A stretch of DNA of 50,232 nt, from positions 1 to 50,232 of the forward strand of contig CAYLNM010000017.1 in assembly GCA_964385045.1 (NCBI GenBank). Direction: 5' to 3'. This document shows positions 25,117-33,213 of the stretch, one piece after another (within the stretch, counting starts at the first letter, position 1; every line of letters begins with the position of its first letter). The notes beneath the pieces were generated by a model. It was not told where the DNA came from. It was given only the letters and a program-made list of their open reading frames with translations, and did not search any database. Made by a program: the position numbers and the translations under genes. This DNA is from CAYLNM01 sp964385045 (GTDB lineage Bacteria > Planctomycetota > Phycisphaerae > Phycisphaerales > SM1A02).

Positions 25117-25163
25117 CATCCGCCGATCCGGCCATCCGCCGATCCGGCCATCCGACCATCCGC
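25117..25163. repeat. Short 16-bp tandem repeat between pheS and tyrS
   Basis: Two identical 16-bp units CATCCGCCGATCCGGC at 25117-25132 and 25133-25148, then a degraded third. The surrounding spacer (25041-25291) shows no gene. Confidence 0.7.
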
Positions 25164-25291
25164 CCGATCCGTCGCGGTCCGCGCGACGTCCCCTTCGTCC
25201 CGTCCGTCACCGTCGTCCCTCCGGACCCCGCCCAAGGGGTGCATCCCCGTCACCGCGGCCCGCTTCGGGCCGGCCCGCCACCGCTTCCGCC

Positions 25292-26653
25292 ATGACCGAC
25301 TTCCTCGACGATCTCCGCCGACGCGGCCTCCTCCACCAGAGCACGGGGGAGGACGCGCTCGAGCGCCACCTTGCCACGCCGGGCCGGATCGCCTACTGCG
25401 GCTTCGACCCCACCGCCGACAGCCTCACGATCGGCAATCTCGTGCCGATCCTGCTGCTGCGGCGCTGGCAGCTCGCGGGCCACGTGCCGGTGGCCCTCGG
25501 CGGCGGCGCGACCGGGCTCGTGGGCGATCCGTCGGGCAAGGACGCCGAGCGGCAGCTGCGCACGCGCGAGGAGGTCGAGGCCAACGTCGCGGCCCAGCGG
25601 CCGATCTTCGAGCGGCTGCTCGACTGCTCCGCCGGGATCTCGAACCCGGCCCGCCTCGTGAACAACCTCGACTGGTGGGGCGGCATGGGCTTCATCGAGG
25701 TGCTGCGCGACGTCGGCAAGCACTTCTCGGTCAACGAGATGATCCGCCGCGACTCGGTGCGCACCCGTCTCGAGGGACGCGAGCACGGCATCAGCTTCAC
25801 CGAGTTCAGCTACATGATCCTGCAGGCTTACGACTTCCTGCACCTGCACCGCACGATGGGCTGCACGGTGCAGATGGCCGGAAGCGATCAGTACGGCAAC
25901 ATGGTCTCGGGCATCGACCTCATCCGCCGGGCCGCGGCCCGCGGGCGGACGGGGGGAGGCGACGACCCGGACGCCGGAGGCGGCGACGCGGCCGGCGCGC
26001 CGACCACCGAGGTCGAGGCGTTCGCGATCACCGCGCCCCTGATCACGCGGGCCGACGGCCAGAAGATCGGCAAGACCGCCGACGGCGCGATCTGGCTCAC
26101 CGCCGACCGTACCTCGCCGTACCGCTTCCACCAGTACTGGATGAACGTGCCCGACGAGGACGTCGGCGCGATGCTGCGGACCTTCACCTTCCTCGAGCCG
26201 GAGGCCATCGACGCCGTGGTCGCCCGCCACGCCGAGGCCCCGCAGCGGCGCGAGGCCCAGCGGACCCTCGCGGCGGAGGTCACCGACCTCGTGCACGGAC
26301 CGTCCGAGCGGGAGCGGGCCGAGCAGGCGGCCGAGGCCCTCTTCACCGGAGCGGTCGCCGGCCTCGATCCGGCCCAGCTCGCGATGGTGGCGGCCGAGGT
26401 CCCGAGCGGCGAGGTCGCGCGGGACCGGCTCGGGGCGGACGGCGGGCTGCCGCTGGTGCAGCTGCTGCCGGAGACCAGCCTCGCCGGGAGCAAGCGGGAG
26501 GCCCGCGAGTTCCTGGGCTCGGGTGCGATCTCGGTCAACGGCGAGAAGGTCGCCGCGGACGCGGCGATCACGAGCGAGCAGCTGCTGCCGGGCGGACTGG
26601 TGCTGCTGCGTCGCGGCCGCAAGGCGTGGCACGCGGTGCGGTTCGTGGACTGA
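25292..26653 (+). CDS. tyrS: Tyrosine--tRNA ligase
   Basis: 453 residues. The Rossmann core begins GRIAYCGFDPTADSLTIGNL; the class I HIGH motif is T46-I-G-N49. FSYMILQAYDFL and GSDQYGNMVSGIDLIRR form the tyrosine/tRNA region, KIGKT replaces KMSKS (KFGKT is the usual TyrRS version), and an S4-like RNA-binding domain closes the protein (REFLGSGAISVNGEKV). A ~30-residue Gly/Ala/Asp-rich insertion follows the DLIRR helix. The ATG at 25292 gives the usual N-terminus. It converges with cdaR. Confidence 0.96.
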   Translation: MTDFLDDLRRRGLLHQSTGEDALERHLATPGRIAYCGFDPTADSLTIGNLVPILLLRRWQLAGHVPVALGGGATGLVGDPSGKDAERQLRTREEVEANVAAQRPIFERLLDCSAGISNPARLVNNLDWWGGMGFIEVLRDVGKHFSVNEMIRRDSVRTRLEGREHGISFTEFSYMILQAYDFLHLHRTMGCTVQMAGSDQYGNMVSGIDLIRRAAARGRTGGGDDPDAGGGDAAGAPTTEVEAFAITAPLITRADGQKIGKTADGAIWLTADRTSPYRFHQYWMNVPDEDVGAMLRTFTFLEPEAIDAVVARHAEAPQRREAQRTLAAEVTDLVHGPSERERAEQAAEALFTGAVAGLDPAQLAMVAAEVPSGEVARDRLGADGGLPLVQLLPETSLAGSKREAREFLGSGAISVNGEKVAADAAITSEQLLPGGLVLLRRGRKAWHAVRFVD

Positions 26654-26706
26654 GGGCGGGGCGGGGGCCGGGGGCCGGGGGGCGCCGGCAACCCGCGGGG
26701 GCGCCG

Positions 26707-27735
26707 TCAGGGTGCCGGCTCGGCGATGCGGATCCCGATCCGAGGCCGTCGCTCGCCGGTCTCCGCGAGCCAGCCCGTGACCGGCACCATGCGCCCGTCC
26801 GGCATCATGACCACGAAGCCGGCGATCCGCTTGTCCGTGATGGCCCCGGCGAGCTCGCGACTCCGCAGTTGCAGGATCGCCATCGGCACCCCGGCCCGCG
26901 CCGGATCGACCCCCGGCCGCAGCGAGTCGATCACGTCGCTCGGCCCCTCGAGCTCGACGCCGAAGAGCCGCCCCGGCTCGAGCTCGATCCGCTCGCGATC
27001 CTCCGGCGACACGAGCACGTTCACCCGCACCGGGGCCTCGAGCCGCACGGTGTCGGTGCGGCGCAGCGGCGTGAAGGACATCTCGATGGTCGGCGGCGAG
27101 ATCGCGGGCAAGACGCCATCGGGCACGCCCCGGACCCGCAGCGGGACGTCGCTCCACGTCACCCGCGTGCCCAGCGAGCCCTCGCCGAGCGCCTCCGGGG
27201 GCAGGACGGGCTCGACCACGAGCGGTCCCTGGATGCGGGCCCGCACGCCCTGCGGCAGCGTCACCTCCACCGAGTCTCGCGACACCTCGGCCTCGCCCTC
27301 GAGCTCGATCCCCGGGATGGTGCGGCTCACCGTGGCCCGCTCGGTGATGATCCGGCGGATGCGCACCTCCAGCGCCGCCGGGGTCACCGAGACCGGCGTG
27401 ATGCCGAGGCCGGTGACCTCCGGCGAGGCGAGCAGCGACGGCTCGACGAGGATCGTTCGCGTGCCCTCGCTCGCCTCGACGTCGAGCTCCAGCTCCCGCA
27501 GCTCCTCGCGGGCCCGCCGCACGCTGAGGCGCGAGCCCGAGACCTCGAGCTGCACCACCGCCGAGCGGGGGTCGAACTCCCAGCGGCCCGGCGTCTCCTC
27601 GTCGGGCCGGAAGGTCGCCCGCACGTCGAGCCGTTCGTTCGTCCGCGTCTCGCCCGCGGCCCACGACCACACGAGCACCGCGACGAGGGTGATGACCAGG
27701 ATGGCCGGGATCTCGCTGAGCGGGCTTCGGGTCAT
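26707..27735 (-). CDS. cdaR: CdaR-like YbbR-domain protein
   Basis: 342 residues from the ATG at 27735. One N-terminal membrane helix (IPAILVITLVAVLVWSWAA, ~9-27) is followed by an extracytoplasmic part made of several beta-rich YbbR-type repeats: each has segments such as VEVTLPQGVRARIQGP and PVRVNVLVSPEDRERIELEP. In Firmicutes YbbR/CdaR regulates the diadenylate cyclase CdaA, and here it lies 104 nt downstream of a cdaA homologue on the same strand. The function is assigned from this pairing. No glmM follows; the next gene, tyrS, is convergent. Confidence 0.75.
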   Translation of the reverse strand: MTRSPLSEIPAILVITLVAVLVWSWAAGETRTNERLDVRATFRPDEETPGRWEFDPRSAVVQLEVSGSRLSVRRAREELRELELDVEASEGTRTILVEPSLLASPEVTGLGITPVSVTPAALEVRIRRIITERATVSRTIPGIELEGEAEVSRDSVEVTLPQGVRARIQGPLVVEPVLPPEALGEGSLGTRVTWSDVPLRVRGVPDGVLPAISPPTIEMSFTPLRRTDTVRLEAPVRVNVLVSPEDRERIELEPGRLFGVELEGPSDVIDSLRPGVDPARAGVPMAILQLRSRELAGAITDKRIAGFVVMMPDGRMVPVTGWLAETGERRPRIGIRIAEPAP

Positions 27736-27839
27736 GGCGGGCGGAGGGGCTCGGGAGGGGAGGACGGGGCGAGCGGGGGTCGGCGCGGGCGAGTGGCGAA
27801 CGGGCCTCGCGAGGGCGGGAAGGCCAGGGCCCCGGCGGA

Positions 27840-28940
27840 TCAGTGCCCCGGCGGATCGGGGGCGGGGCGGATCGACGTGGCGGGACGGCCGGCGCCCGAG
27901 GACGCGGCGTCGCCTCGATCGTGGCCGGAGGACGACTCGTCGGCGCGGGCATCGCCCGCAGCCTCTCCCGTGCCGCCGGAGGCGTGGGCCGAGCGGTCGC
28001 GCGTGCCGTCGCCGGCGGCCGGCGGGGCGTCGCCGGGCGCGTCCGCGGCATCCCCGGCGGCGTCGGCGTCCCGGTCGACCGGCGGGGGCTCGGACTCGCC
28101 CGTGGCTTGGCTCTCGGCCTCGGCCTCGCCCTCGCCCTCGCCCGTCGGCTCGACCTCCGGCTCGGTCTCGAGCCTTCGGACGAGCTCGGTCACGAGGGTC
28201 TCGCGATCGAAGGGGCCCTCGATCCCGCCCGACTCGGCGATGCTGATCGTGCCCGTCTCCTCGCTCACGACCACCACCAGCGCGTCGCACTCCGTCGACA
28301 GGCCGACCGCGGCCCGGTGTCGGGCCCCGTAGTCGGCGGGCAGCACGCCCTCCTCGGCGAGCGGGAACTGCACGCTCGCGGCCGCGATGCGGTCGCCGCG
28401 GATCACCACGCCGAGGTCGTGCAGCGGCGCGTTGGGGTAGAAGATGGACTGCAGCAGCCGCGGGGTGATCAGGGCGTCGAGCAGCACGCCGCCCTCGGCG
28501 AGGCCGCCGAGCTTCGTCTGCCGCTCGATCGCGATGATCGCCCCGAACTTGGCGCGGCTCAGGTACTCGCACGCCTCGCCGATGGTGGCCGCGGTGCTGC
28601 GCAGCTCGCCCCGGCCGCGGCCGAAGCTCCAGGCGTGACCGAGGCGGATCATCGCCTGCCGCAGCTCCGGCTGGAAGACGACGATCAGCATGATCGCCGC
28701 GAGGCCGAGGAACCGCTGGTAGAGGAAGTCGAGCCGCTCGAAGAGCTCGGAGCCCTGCCCGATCACGTTGATCAGCAGGGTGGCGACGAGCAGGAGGACG
28801 GCGAAGCCCTTGAACGCGCCGCCGCCGCGGGTGCCGCGGAGGAACCGGTAGGCGAGCCAGACCACCAGCCAGATGACGAGGATCTCGGCGGCCACGAGCC
28901 ACGGATCCGATCGCACCAGCTGGAGCAGGCCTTCGAGCAT
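27840..28940 (-). CDS. cdaA: Diadenylate cyclase CdaA (cyclic di-AMP synthase)
   Basis: 366 residues. Three membrane helices lie in the first ~90 residues, then the DAC domain (~95-260). It has the ATP-binding RHR motif at 207-209 (GARHRAAVGLSTECDALVVV) and VVSEETGTISIA. The second catalytic motif, normally DGA, reads D175-L-G177 in NAPLHDLGVVIRGDRIAAA; the catalytic Asp is kept. A ~105-residue Glu/Gly/Asp/Pro-rich tail follows the domain. It condenses two ATP to cyclic di-AMP, a second messenger for osmotic and wall control. TAGAAT (28961-28956) looks like its -10 box and GAGG its ribosome binding site. Confidence 0.9.
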   Translation of the reverse strand: MLEGLLQLVRSDPWLVAAEILVIWLVVWLAYRFLRGTRGGGAFKGFAVLLLVATLLINVIGQGSELFERLDFLYQRFLGLAAIMLIVVFQPELRQAMIRLGHAWSFGRGRGELRSTAATIGEACEYLSRAKFGAIIAIERQTKLGGLAEGGVLLDALITPRLLQSIFYPNAPLHDLGVVIRGDRIAAASVQFPLAEEGVLPADYGARHRAAVGLSTECDALVVVVSEETGTISIAESGGIEGPFDRETLVTELVRRLETEPEVEPTGEGEGEAEAESQATGESEPPPVDRDADAAGDAADAPGDAPPAAGDGTRDRSAHASGGTGEAAGDARADESSSGHDRGDAASSGAGRPATSIRPAPDPPGH

Positions 28941-28955
28941 CGTCGCCTCGTGAGG

Positions 28956-28961
28956 ATTCTA
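28956..28961 (-). promoter_or_regulatory. -10 element for cdaA
   Basis: TAGAAT on the minus strand, 15 nt before the cdaA ATG, with GAGG between them. I see no matching -35. The rest of the 359-nt divergent space 28941-29299 is GC-rich and shows no gene. Confidence 0.45.
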
Positions 28962-29285
28962 CCGGACCGTCGCCGGCGGCCCGCGGATTCGGCGGCGGAG
29001 CCCCGGCAGCGCTCGCGATCACGCGCCCCGGTGGACCGCCGGAGGTCTTCATCGGCCTGATCGGGGGCGGCGCTCGCTGCTGGCCGTGGCCCGCCACGCG
29101 GCGCCCGCCGGCCGTCCCCGGTCCCTGGTCGCCGGCCCCCGGCCCGCCCGCCGCCGGCCCGAGCGGGCGCGGTGGCCCCGGTGGAGCGCCCGAGGGCGCC
29201 GAGTCCGCGCGGACCGCGGCGGGCATCGCGACGCGGGTCGCCTCGCGGGGCCGCCCGCGGCCGCGTGGGGTCCGCGGTGCCGTGC

Positions 29286-29291
29286 TAGCAT
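29286..29291 (+). promoter_or_regulatory. -10 element, possible leaderless start
   Basis: TAGCAT ends 8 nt before the ATG at 29300; no Shine-Dalgarno sequence is seen. Confidence 0.35.
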
Positions 29292-29299
29292 CGTCGCCC

Positions 29300-29824
29300 A
29301 TGTCGCGATTCGGCAGTCAGTACAGCGTCGGACGGGTGACCGGGGCCTGCGCCGCCACCGGCCGCGAGCTCGTGGCGGGCGAGCGGATCGTCGCCGCCCT
29401 CGTCGAGAACGAGGAGGGCGGTCTCGAGCGGCGCGACTTCGCCGCCGAGGCCTGGGAGGCGGGGGAGCGGCCGGAAGGGCTCTTCAGCCACTGGCGCACC
29501 GTCGTGCCCGAGCCCGGCGAGCGGCGAACGCCGTTCGTGGACGACGAGGTCCTGCTCGAGCTGTTCCACCGGCTGGCCGAGGACGAGCGGGACGACCGCG
29601 TGGCCTTCCGCTTCGTGCTCGGGCTGATCCTGATGCGCAAGCGGATCCTCCGCTTCACCGGCAAGGTGCCGGGCGGCGCGGGCCCGGAGACGTGGCTGAT
29701 GCGTCAACGCGGTCAGGACCCCGAGGCCGAGTCCATCCGCCTCGTGAACCCGGGGCTCGGCGACGACGACGTGTCCGAGCTCACCGCGCAGCTGGGCGAG
29801 ATCCTGCAGGGCGAGCTCGGATGA
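29300..29824 (+). CDS. Conserved-looking hypothetical protein
   Basis: 174 residues, soluble. The N-terminus SVGRVTGACAATGRELVAGE looks like a small Cys-containing beta domain: a Cys followed by TGRELVAGERIVAALVE and then RRDFAAEAWE. Helices with FRFVLGLILMRKRILRF follow. I cannot name the family. The C-terminus SELTAQLGEILQGELG is acidic. Its stop overlaps the ATG of the next gene, so it is coupled to the lipoprotein-like and RDD genes behind it. An in-frame GTG at 29282 is possible but lies upstream of the -10 box. Confidence 0.7.
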   Translation: MSRFGSQYSVGRVTGACAATGRELVAGERIVAALVENEEGGLERRDFAAEAWEAGERPEGLFSHWRTVVPEPGERRTPFVDDEVLLELFHRLAEDERDDRVAFRFVLGLILMRKRILRFTGKVPGGAGPETWLMRQRGQDPEAESIRLVNPGLGDDDVSELTAQLGEILQGELG

Positions 29825-30843
29825 GCGGCCCGCGTCCGGACCGCGCCGCGCGGCCCCGTGGGGCGGCGCCCGCGTGGCGACGCCGCGGGCCGGCCGACGC
29901 CGGCCGGATGCAGGCGCTCCGTGCCGCCGCGTCCACTCCCGGCCTCGTCCTCGGTCTCGCGCTGGCCCTCGTGGCCGCCGTCGCGCTCGCCCCGGCGGGG
30001 TGTCACGGGCCGGCGGACGGGCCGGCGGACGGACCGGCGATCGAGCCGCGGGGAACCACCCCCGAGGAGGTGGCGTCCATCCTCGCCGCCCACGCCGAGC
30101 GCACCGCGCGGCTGGACCGCATCCACGTCGTGGGCACCGTCGGCATCGAGTGGCCCGATGTCGAGGGCGAGTGGCAGGAGGAGCAGGTCAGCGTGCGGGT
30201 GTGGGTGGACGGGCCCTGGCGCACCGCGGCGCGGTTCCTGATCGGCTTCCCCGAGACGGATCTCTTCTGGTTCGGCTCCGACGAGCGGCGCACCTGGCTC
30301 TTCGACCTCGCGGCGGACGAGACCTTCCTCTGCACGTGGGCGCACGCGTCGCGCGAGCGGCCGCGGTGCGCGGACGCGGTGCTGCCGGCGATCGGCCGCC
30401 CGCTCTCGGCCGCGGACCTGCTCTTCGCCGCCGTGCCCCTGCCGCCGGACGCGGCCGACCGGGCCCAGGTGTCGGACGACGGGCGGACCGTGTCGCTGGT
30501 GACGATGGGCCGGCAGGAGCCGATCCGCCTGACCTGGGACGCCGAGAGCGGCCGCCTCCGGCGGGTCGCGGTGCTCGACGCCCTCGGCGAGCCGTGGGCG
30601 ACGGCGGAGCACTCCGCGCCCGAGCCGCTCGCGGTCGAGGGCCTCGCGCGTCCGCTGCAGCCGCGGCTCGCGAGCCGCGTCGTGGTCCGCGACCGCGACG
30701 AGCGATTCACCGCCCGCTTCGACTTCGACCTCGAGAACAGCCCCTCGCTCGCCTCGCAGAGGTGGGGCACGCTCTTCGACCTGCCGACCCTGCGCCGCAT
30801 CCTCGATCCGGACGTGGTCGAGGGCGAGACCGACGCGGGATGA
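29821..30843 (+). CDS. Lipoprotein-like hypothetical protein
   Basis: 340 residues. After a basic, Pro-rich start comes a hydrophobic stretch (STPGLVLGLALALVAAVALA) ending in APAGC, a plausible lipobox with Cys near residue 61. The mature part has alternating beta-type segments, for example VSVRVWVDGPWRTAARFLIG and DLFWFGSDERRTWLFDL. This pattern recalls the LolA/LppX-type open barrels of outer-membrane lipid or lipoprotein carriers, but that is a guess from its look. It is coupled by ATGA overlaps at both ends. Confidence 0.65.
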   Translation: MSGPRPDRAARPRGAAPAWRRRGPADAGRMQALRAAASTPGLVLGLALALVAAVALAPAGCHGPADGPADGPAIEPRGTTPEEVASILAAHAERTARLDRIHVVGTVGIEWPDVEGEWQEEQVSVRVWVDGPWRTAARFLIGFPETDLFWFGSDERRTWLFDLAADETFLCTWAHASRERPRCADAVLPAIGRPLSAADLLFAAVPLPPDAADRAQVSDDGRTVSLVTMGRQEPIRLTWDAESGRLRRVAVLDALGEPWATAEHSAPEPLAVEGLARPLQPRLASRVVVRDRDERFTARFDFDLENSPSLASQRWGTLFDLPTLRRILDPDVVEGETDAG

Positions 30844-32930
30844 GGCCACCGCGGACGAGCCGACGCCGTCGCGCGGGCCGCCGGCTCGCGACGATGCTCC
30901 TCGCGGTGGCACCGGGGCTGGTGATCGCGGCGCTCGCGGCGATCGGGGTCGATCGCGCTGCGAACGCCGGTGCCGGCTCCGACGCCGCGCCCCCGGTGGC
31001 ATCCGGCTCGTCCCTGCCGGCCACGACCGCGCCCGCCCCGGCGATCCTCGCTCCGCCCGCCGGCACCGCCGACCGTCCCGGCGCCGACACCACCGACGGG
31101 CCGCCGCCCGCCCGTCACCTCGCGGGCGCAGTGGGCGGGGACCACCGCTGGTTCGTGGGCCTGCGGACGCAGGGAGCCGGCGGCTACGGGATCGGCCACC
31201 AGCCGCCGGAGATGCCGGCGGCCCGCCACCGCATCGTGAGCATCGTGCGCCAGCCGCCGGAACACCTGGTCGCCCTGGGGCCGCGGGCATGGGTGATCGC
31301 GCCGCCGCTCGCGCCGGGCACGGCGCGGCCGGTGTACGCGATCGAGCTGCGCCGGAACCCGGTGCACGCGGTGTGGTATCCGGTCGGTTCGACGCCGCTG
31401 GCGCCACGGCCGCGGCTCCCGGCGGGCGTGCGGCCGCTGCTGGCGGCGGCGGAGCCGACCGGCCCCGTGGTGATTGCGCCGCCCGCGGAGCCCGGGGGGC
31501 CGCACCGGGTGCTGCGGCTGGGCCTCGACCGCTGGAGCGAGCGGCCGCTGGGCTCGCCCGAGGACGTCCCCCCCGACCAGCTCGCGGCCGAGGTCCCGAT
31601 CGCGCTCGCCGTGGTCCGTGCACCGCGGGCGGCCGCGGACGCGGAGGCGGGGGAGGACGCGGCGCCGGCGCCGGCGCCGGCGCCGGCGCCGGCGGGAGCG
31701 CCGGCCGGGTCCGCCGACGGGGCGACCGCGCCCCCGGGCGACGAGGACTCCGGCCCCGACCCCGGCCCCGACTCCGGCCCCGGAGCCGGCGCCGCCGACC
31801 CGAGCCCCGCGCCCCCGGGCTCGCCGACCGCCGGCGCCGCCACCATGACGATGCTGCTCGTCGCAGGGCCCGATTCGCTCGCGGTCGACCTCGTCGGACG
31901 GAGCGGCGAGCGAATGCGGGTCTGGTCCGGGCTGCCGGAAGTCGCCGCGGCGCGGTGGGCGGACCGGGGGCCCGGGGCGATGCCATCGACCGAGGAGCCC
32001 CTCGCGGTGGCCGCGGACGGGGAGGCGGACGGGGAGGCGGACGCCGCGTCCGCGGCCTCGGCCGCCGCCGACGGCGCGACGTCGCCTCGCGCCTTCGACG
32101 CCGCCATCCTCGACGTGGCGGGCGAGCCGTGGATCGCCCTCCGCGAGGCGGCGGGCGTCAGCCTCCGGCGGCTCGAGTCGCCGGAGTCGCCGGTGGTGCT
32201 CGCCGACCTCCGCGACGACGAGCCGCTCGTCGCGGCGCTCGGCGGCGACGGCGCCCTGCTCCTCGCCGGCGACGCCCTCGACGATCCCGATCGGCCTGCC
32301 CGCGTCCGTGCGTGGACGCCGGGCGGCACGGAGGAGGCCGATGCGGCGCTCGCGGCCGAGCAGGTCGACGCGGGGCGGATCCTGCGCGGCCCGATCATCA
32401 TCGGCACCGGGATCTTCTTCGCGGTGATCGCCGGCGTCCTCGGCAGTCGCCCGGGCGCACGGCCGGAGGCGATCGAGGGCCGGGAGGCGGGCGTCCCCCG
32501 GCGGCTCGGGGCCGCGCTCGTCGACGCCCTCGCGCCGCTCGCGGCGGGGGCGCTCGTCTTCGACTGGACGCCGGACGCGCTGCTCGCCTCGCTGCTGCTC
32601 CTGCACCCGGGGGGCTACGTGCCCTGGGCGGGCCTCACCGTGCTGTGGGCGTTCGCCACCGTGGTCGGCGACCTCGGCGGGGGACGCACGCCGGGCCGGC
32701 TCGTCTTCGGCGTGCGGCCGGTGGACGCCGACGGCCGGCCGCCCGGCCGGGGCCGGCTGATCGTGCGGTTCCTCGTCCGTACCGCCGCGGTCGCGTTCCC
32801 GCCGCTGGTGCTGTTCTGGCTCGCCCACGCCCGCGGCCGCGCCCTGCACGACCTCGCCGCCGGCACGTGGGTCGTCCGCGTCGACGGCTCCGGCGACGCG
32901 GCGGGGGCGGGCCCGACCTCGCGGGACTGA
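30840..32930 (+). CDS. RDD-domain membrane protein with long N-terminal extracytoplasmic part
   Basis: 696 residues. The N-terminus has a signal or anchor helix (ATMLLAVAPGLVIAALAAIG). Residues ~40-510 look extracytoplasmic, with beta-type repeats and low-complexity Ala-Pro runs (31661-31700, GCGCCG microsatellite). A membrane helix (IIIGTGIFFAVIAGVLG, ~520) leads to the RDD domain (~550-690): RRLGAALVDALAPLAAGAL, TPGRLVFGVRPVDADG, and LHDLAAGTWVV are its conserved parts. RDD proteins are membrane proteins of mostly unknown, partly transport-related, role. Its start overlaps the previous stop. Confidence 0.75.
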   Translation: MRPPRTSRRRRAGRRLATMLLAVAPGLVIAALAAIGVDRAANAGAGSDAAPPVASGSSLPATTAPAPAILAPPAGTADRPGADTTDGPPPARHLAGAVGGDHRWFVGLRTQGAGGYGIGHQPPEMPAARHRIVSIVRQPPEHLVALGPRAWVIAPPLAPGTARPVYAIELRRNPVHAVWYPVGSTPLAPRPRLPAGVRPLLAAAEPTGPVVIAPPAEPGGPHRVLRLGLDRWSERPLGSPEDVPPDQLAAEVPIALAVVRAPRAAADAEAGEDAAPAPAPAPAPAGAPAGSADGATAPPGDEDSGPDPGPDSGPGAGAADPSPAPPGSPTAGAATMTMLLVAGPDSLAVDLVGRSGERMRVWSGLPEVAAARWADRGPGAMPSTEEPLAVAADGEADGEADAASAASAAADGATSPRAFDAAILDVAGEPWIALREAAGVSLRRLESPESPVVLADLRDDEPLVAALGGDGALLLAGDALDDPDRPARVRAWTPGGTEEADAALAAEQVDAGRILRGPIIIGTGIFFAVIAGVLGSRPGARPEAIEGREAGVPRRLGAALVDALAPLAAGALVFDWTPDALLASLLLLHPGGYVPWAGLTVLWAFATVVGDLGGGRTPGRLVFGVRPVDADGRPPGRGRLIVRFLVRTAAVAFPPLVLFWLAHARGRALHDLAAGTWVVRVDGSGDAAGAGPTSRD

Positions 32931-33100
32931 CTCGGCGCTCGGTCGCCGTCCGCCTCGCCGGCGTCGGCACCGCGTCGGTGGTCCTCGTCACCCCGGCTCG
33001 GCACCCGCCGATCGTCGCCGTCACCCCCGAGATCCGCGTTCGGCGGCCGCCGTCGCCCGCGACCACGCATCGCCTGCGCCCCGCGACACCGCCTCGGCCG

Positions 33101-33146
33101 ACGTCCGGCGGGTTATCGGGCCCCGCTCACGCCCTCGCGCAAGAGC
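33101..33146. promoter_or_regulatory. GGTTATC motif, copy 1
   Basis: GTCCGGCGGGTTATCGGGCC lies about 100 nt before the TPR gene, in a 283-nt space without genes. A very similar block lies before fliF (copy 2). The AT-rich core stands out in this background. It could be a promoter or an operator; the strand is not certain. Confidence 0.35.
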
Positions 33147-33213
33147 CGCCGATGGTGGGGTCGGGATCGCCGTCCGCAGCGGGCGGAGCCGGCGCTCCCC
33201 CCGGAGGCCTCGC

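Noticed and set aside
26654..26706. A terminator between tyrS and cdaR
   Set aside because: The 53-nt space has G-runs and two GGCGCC palindromes but no convincing long stem.
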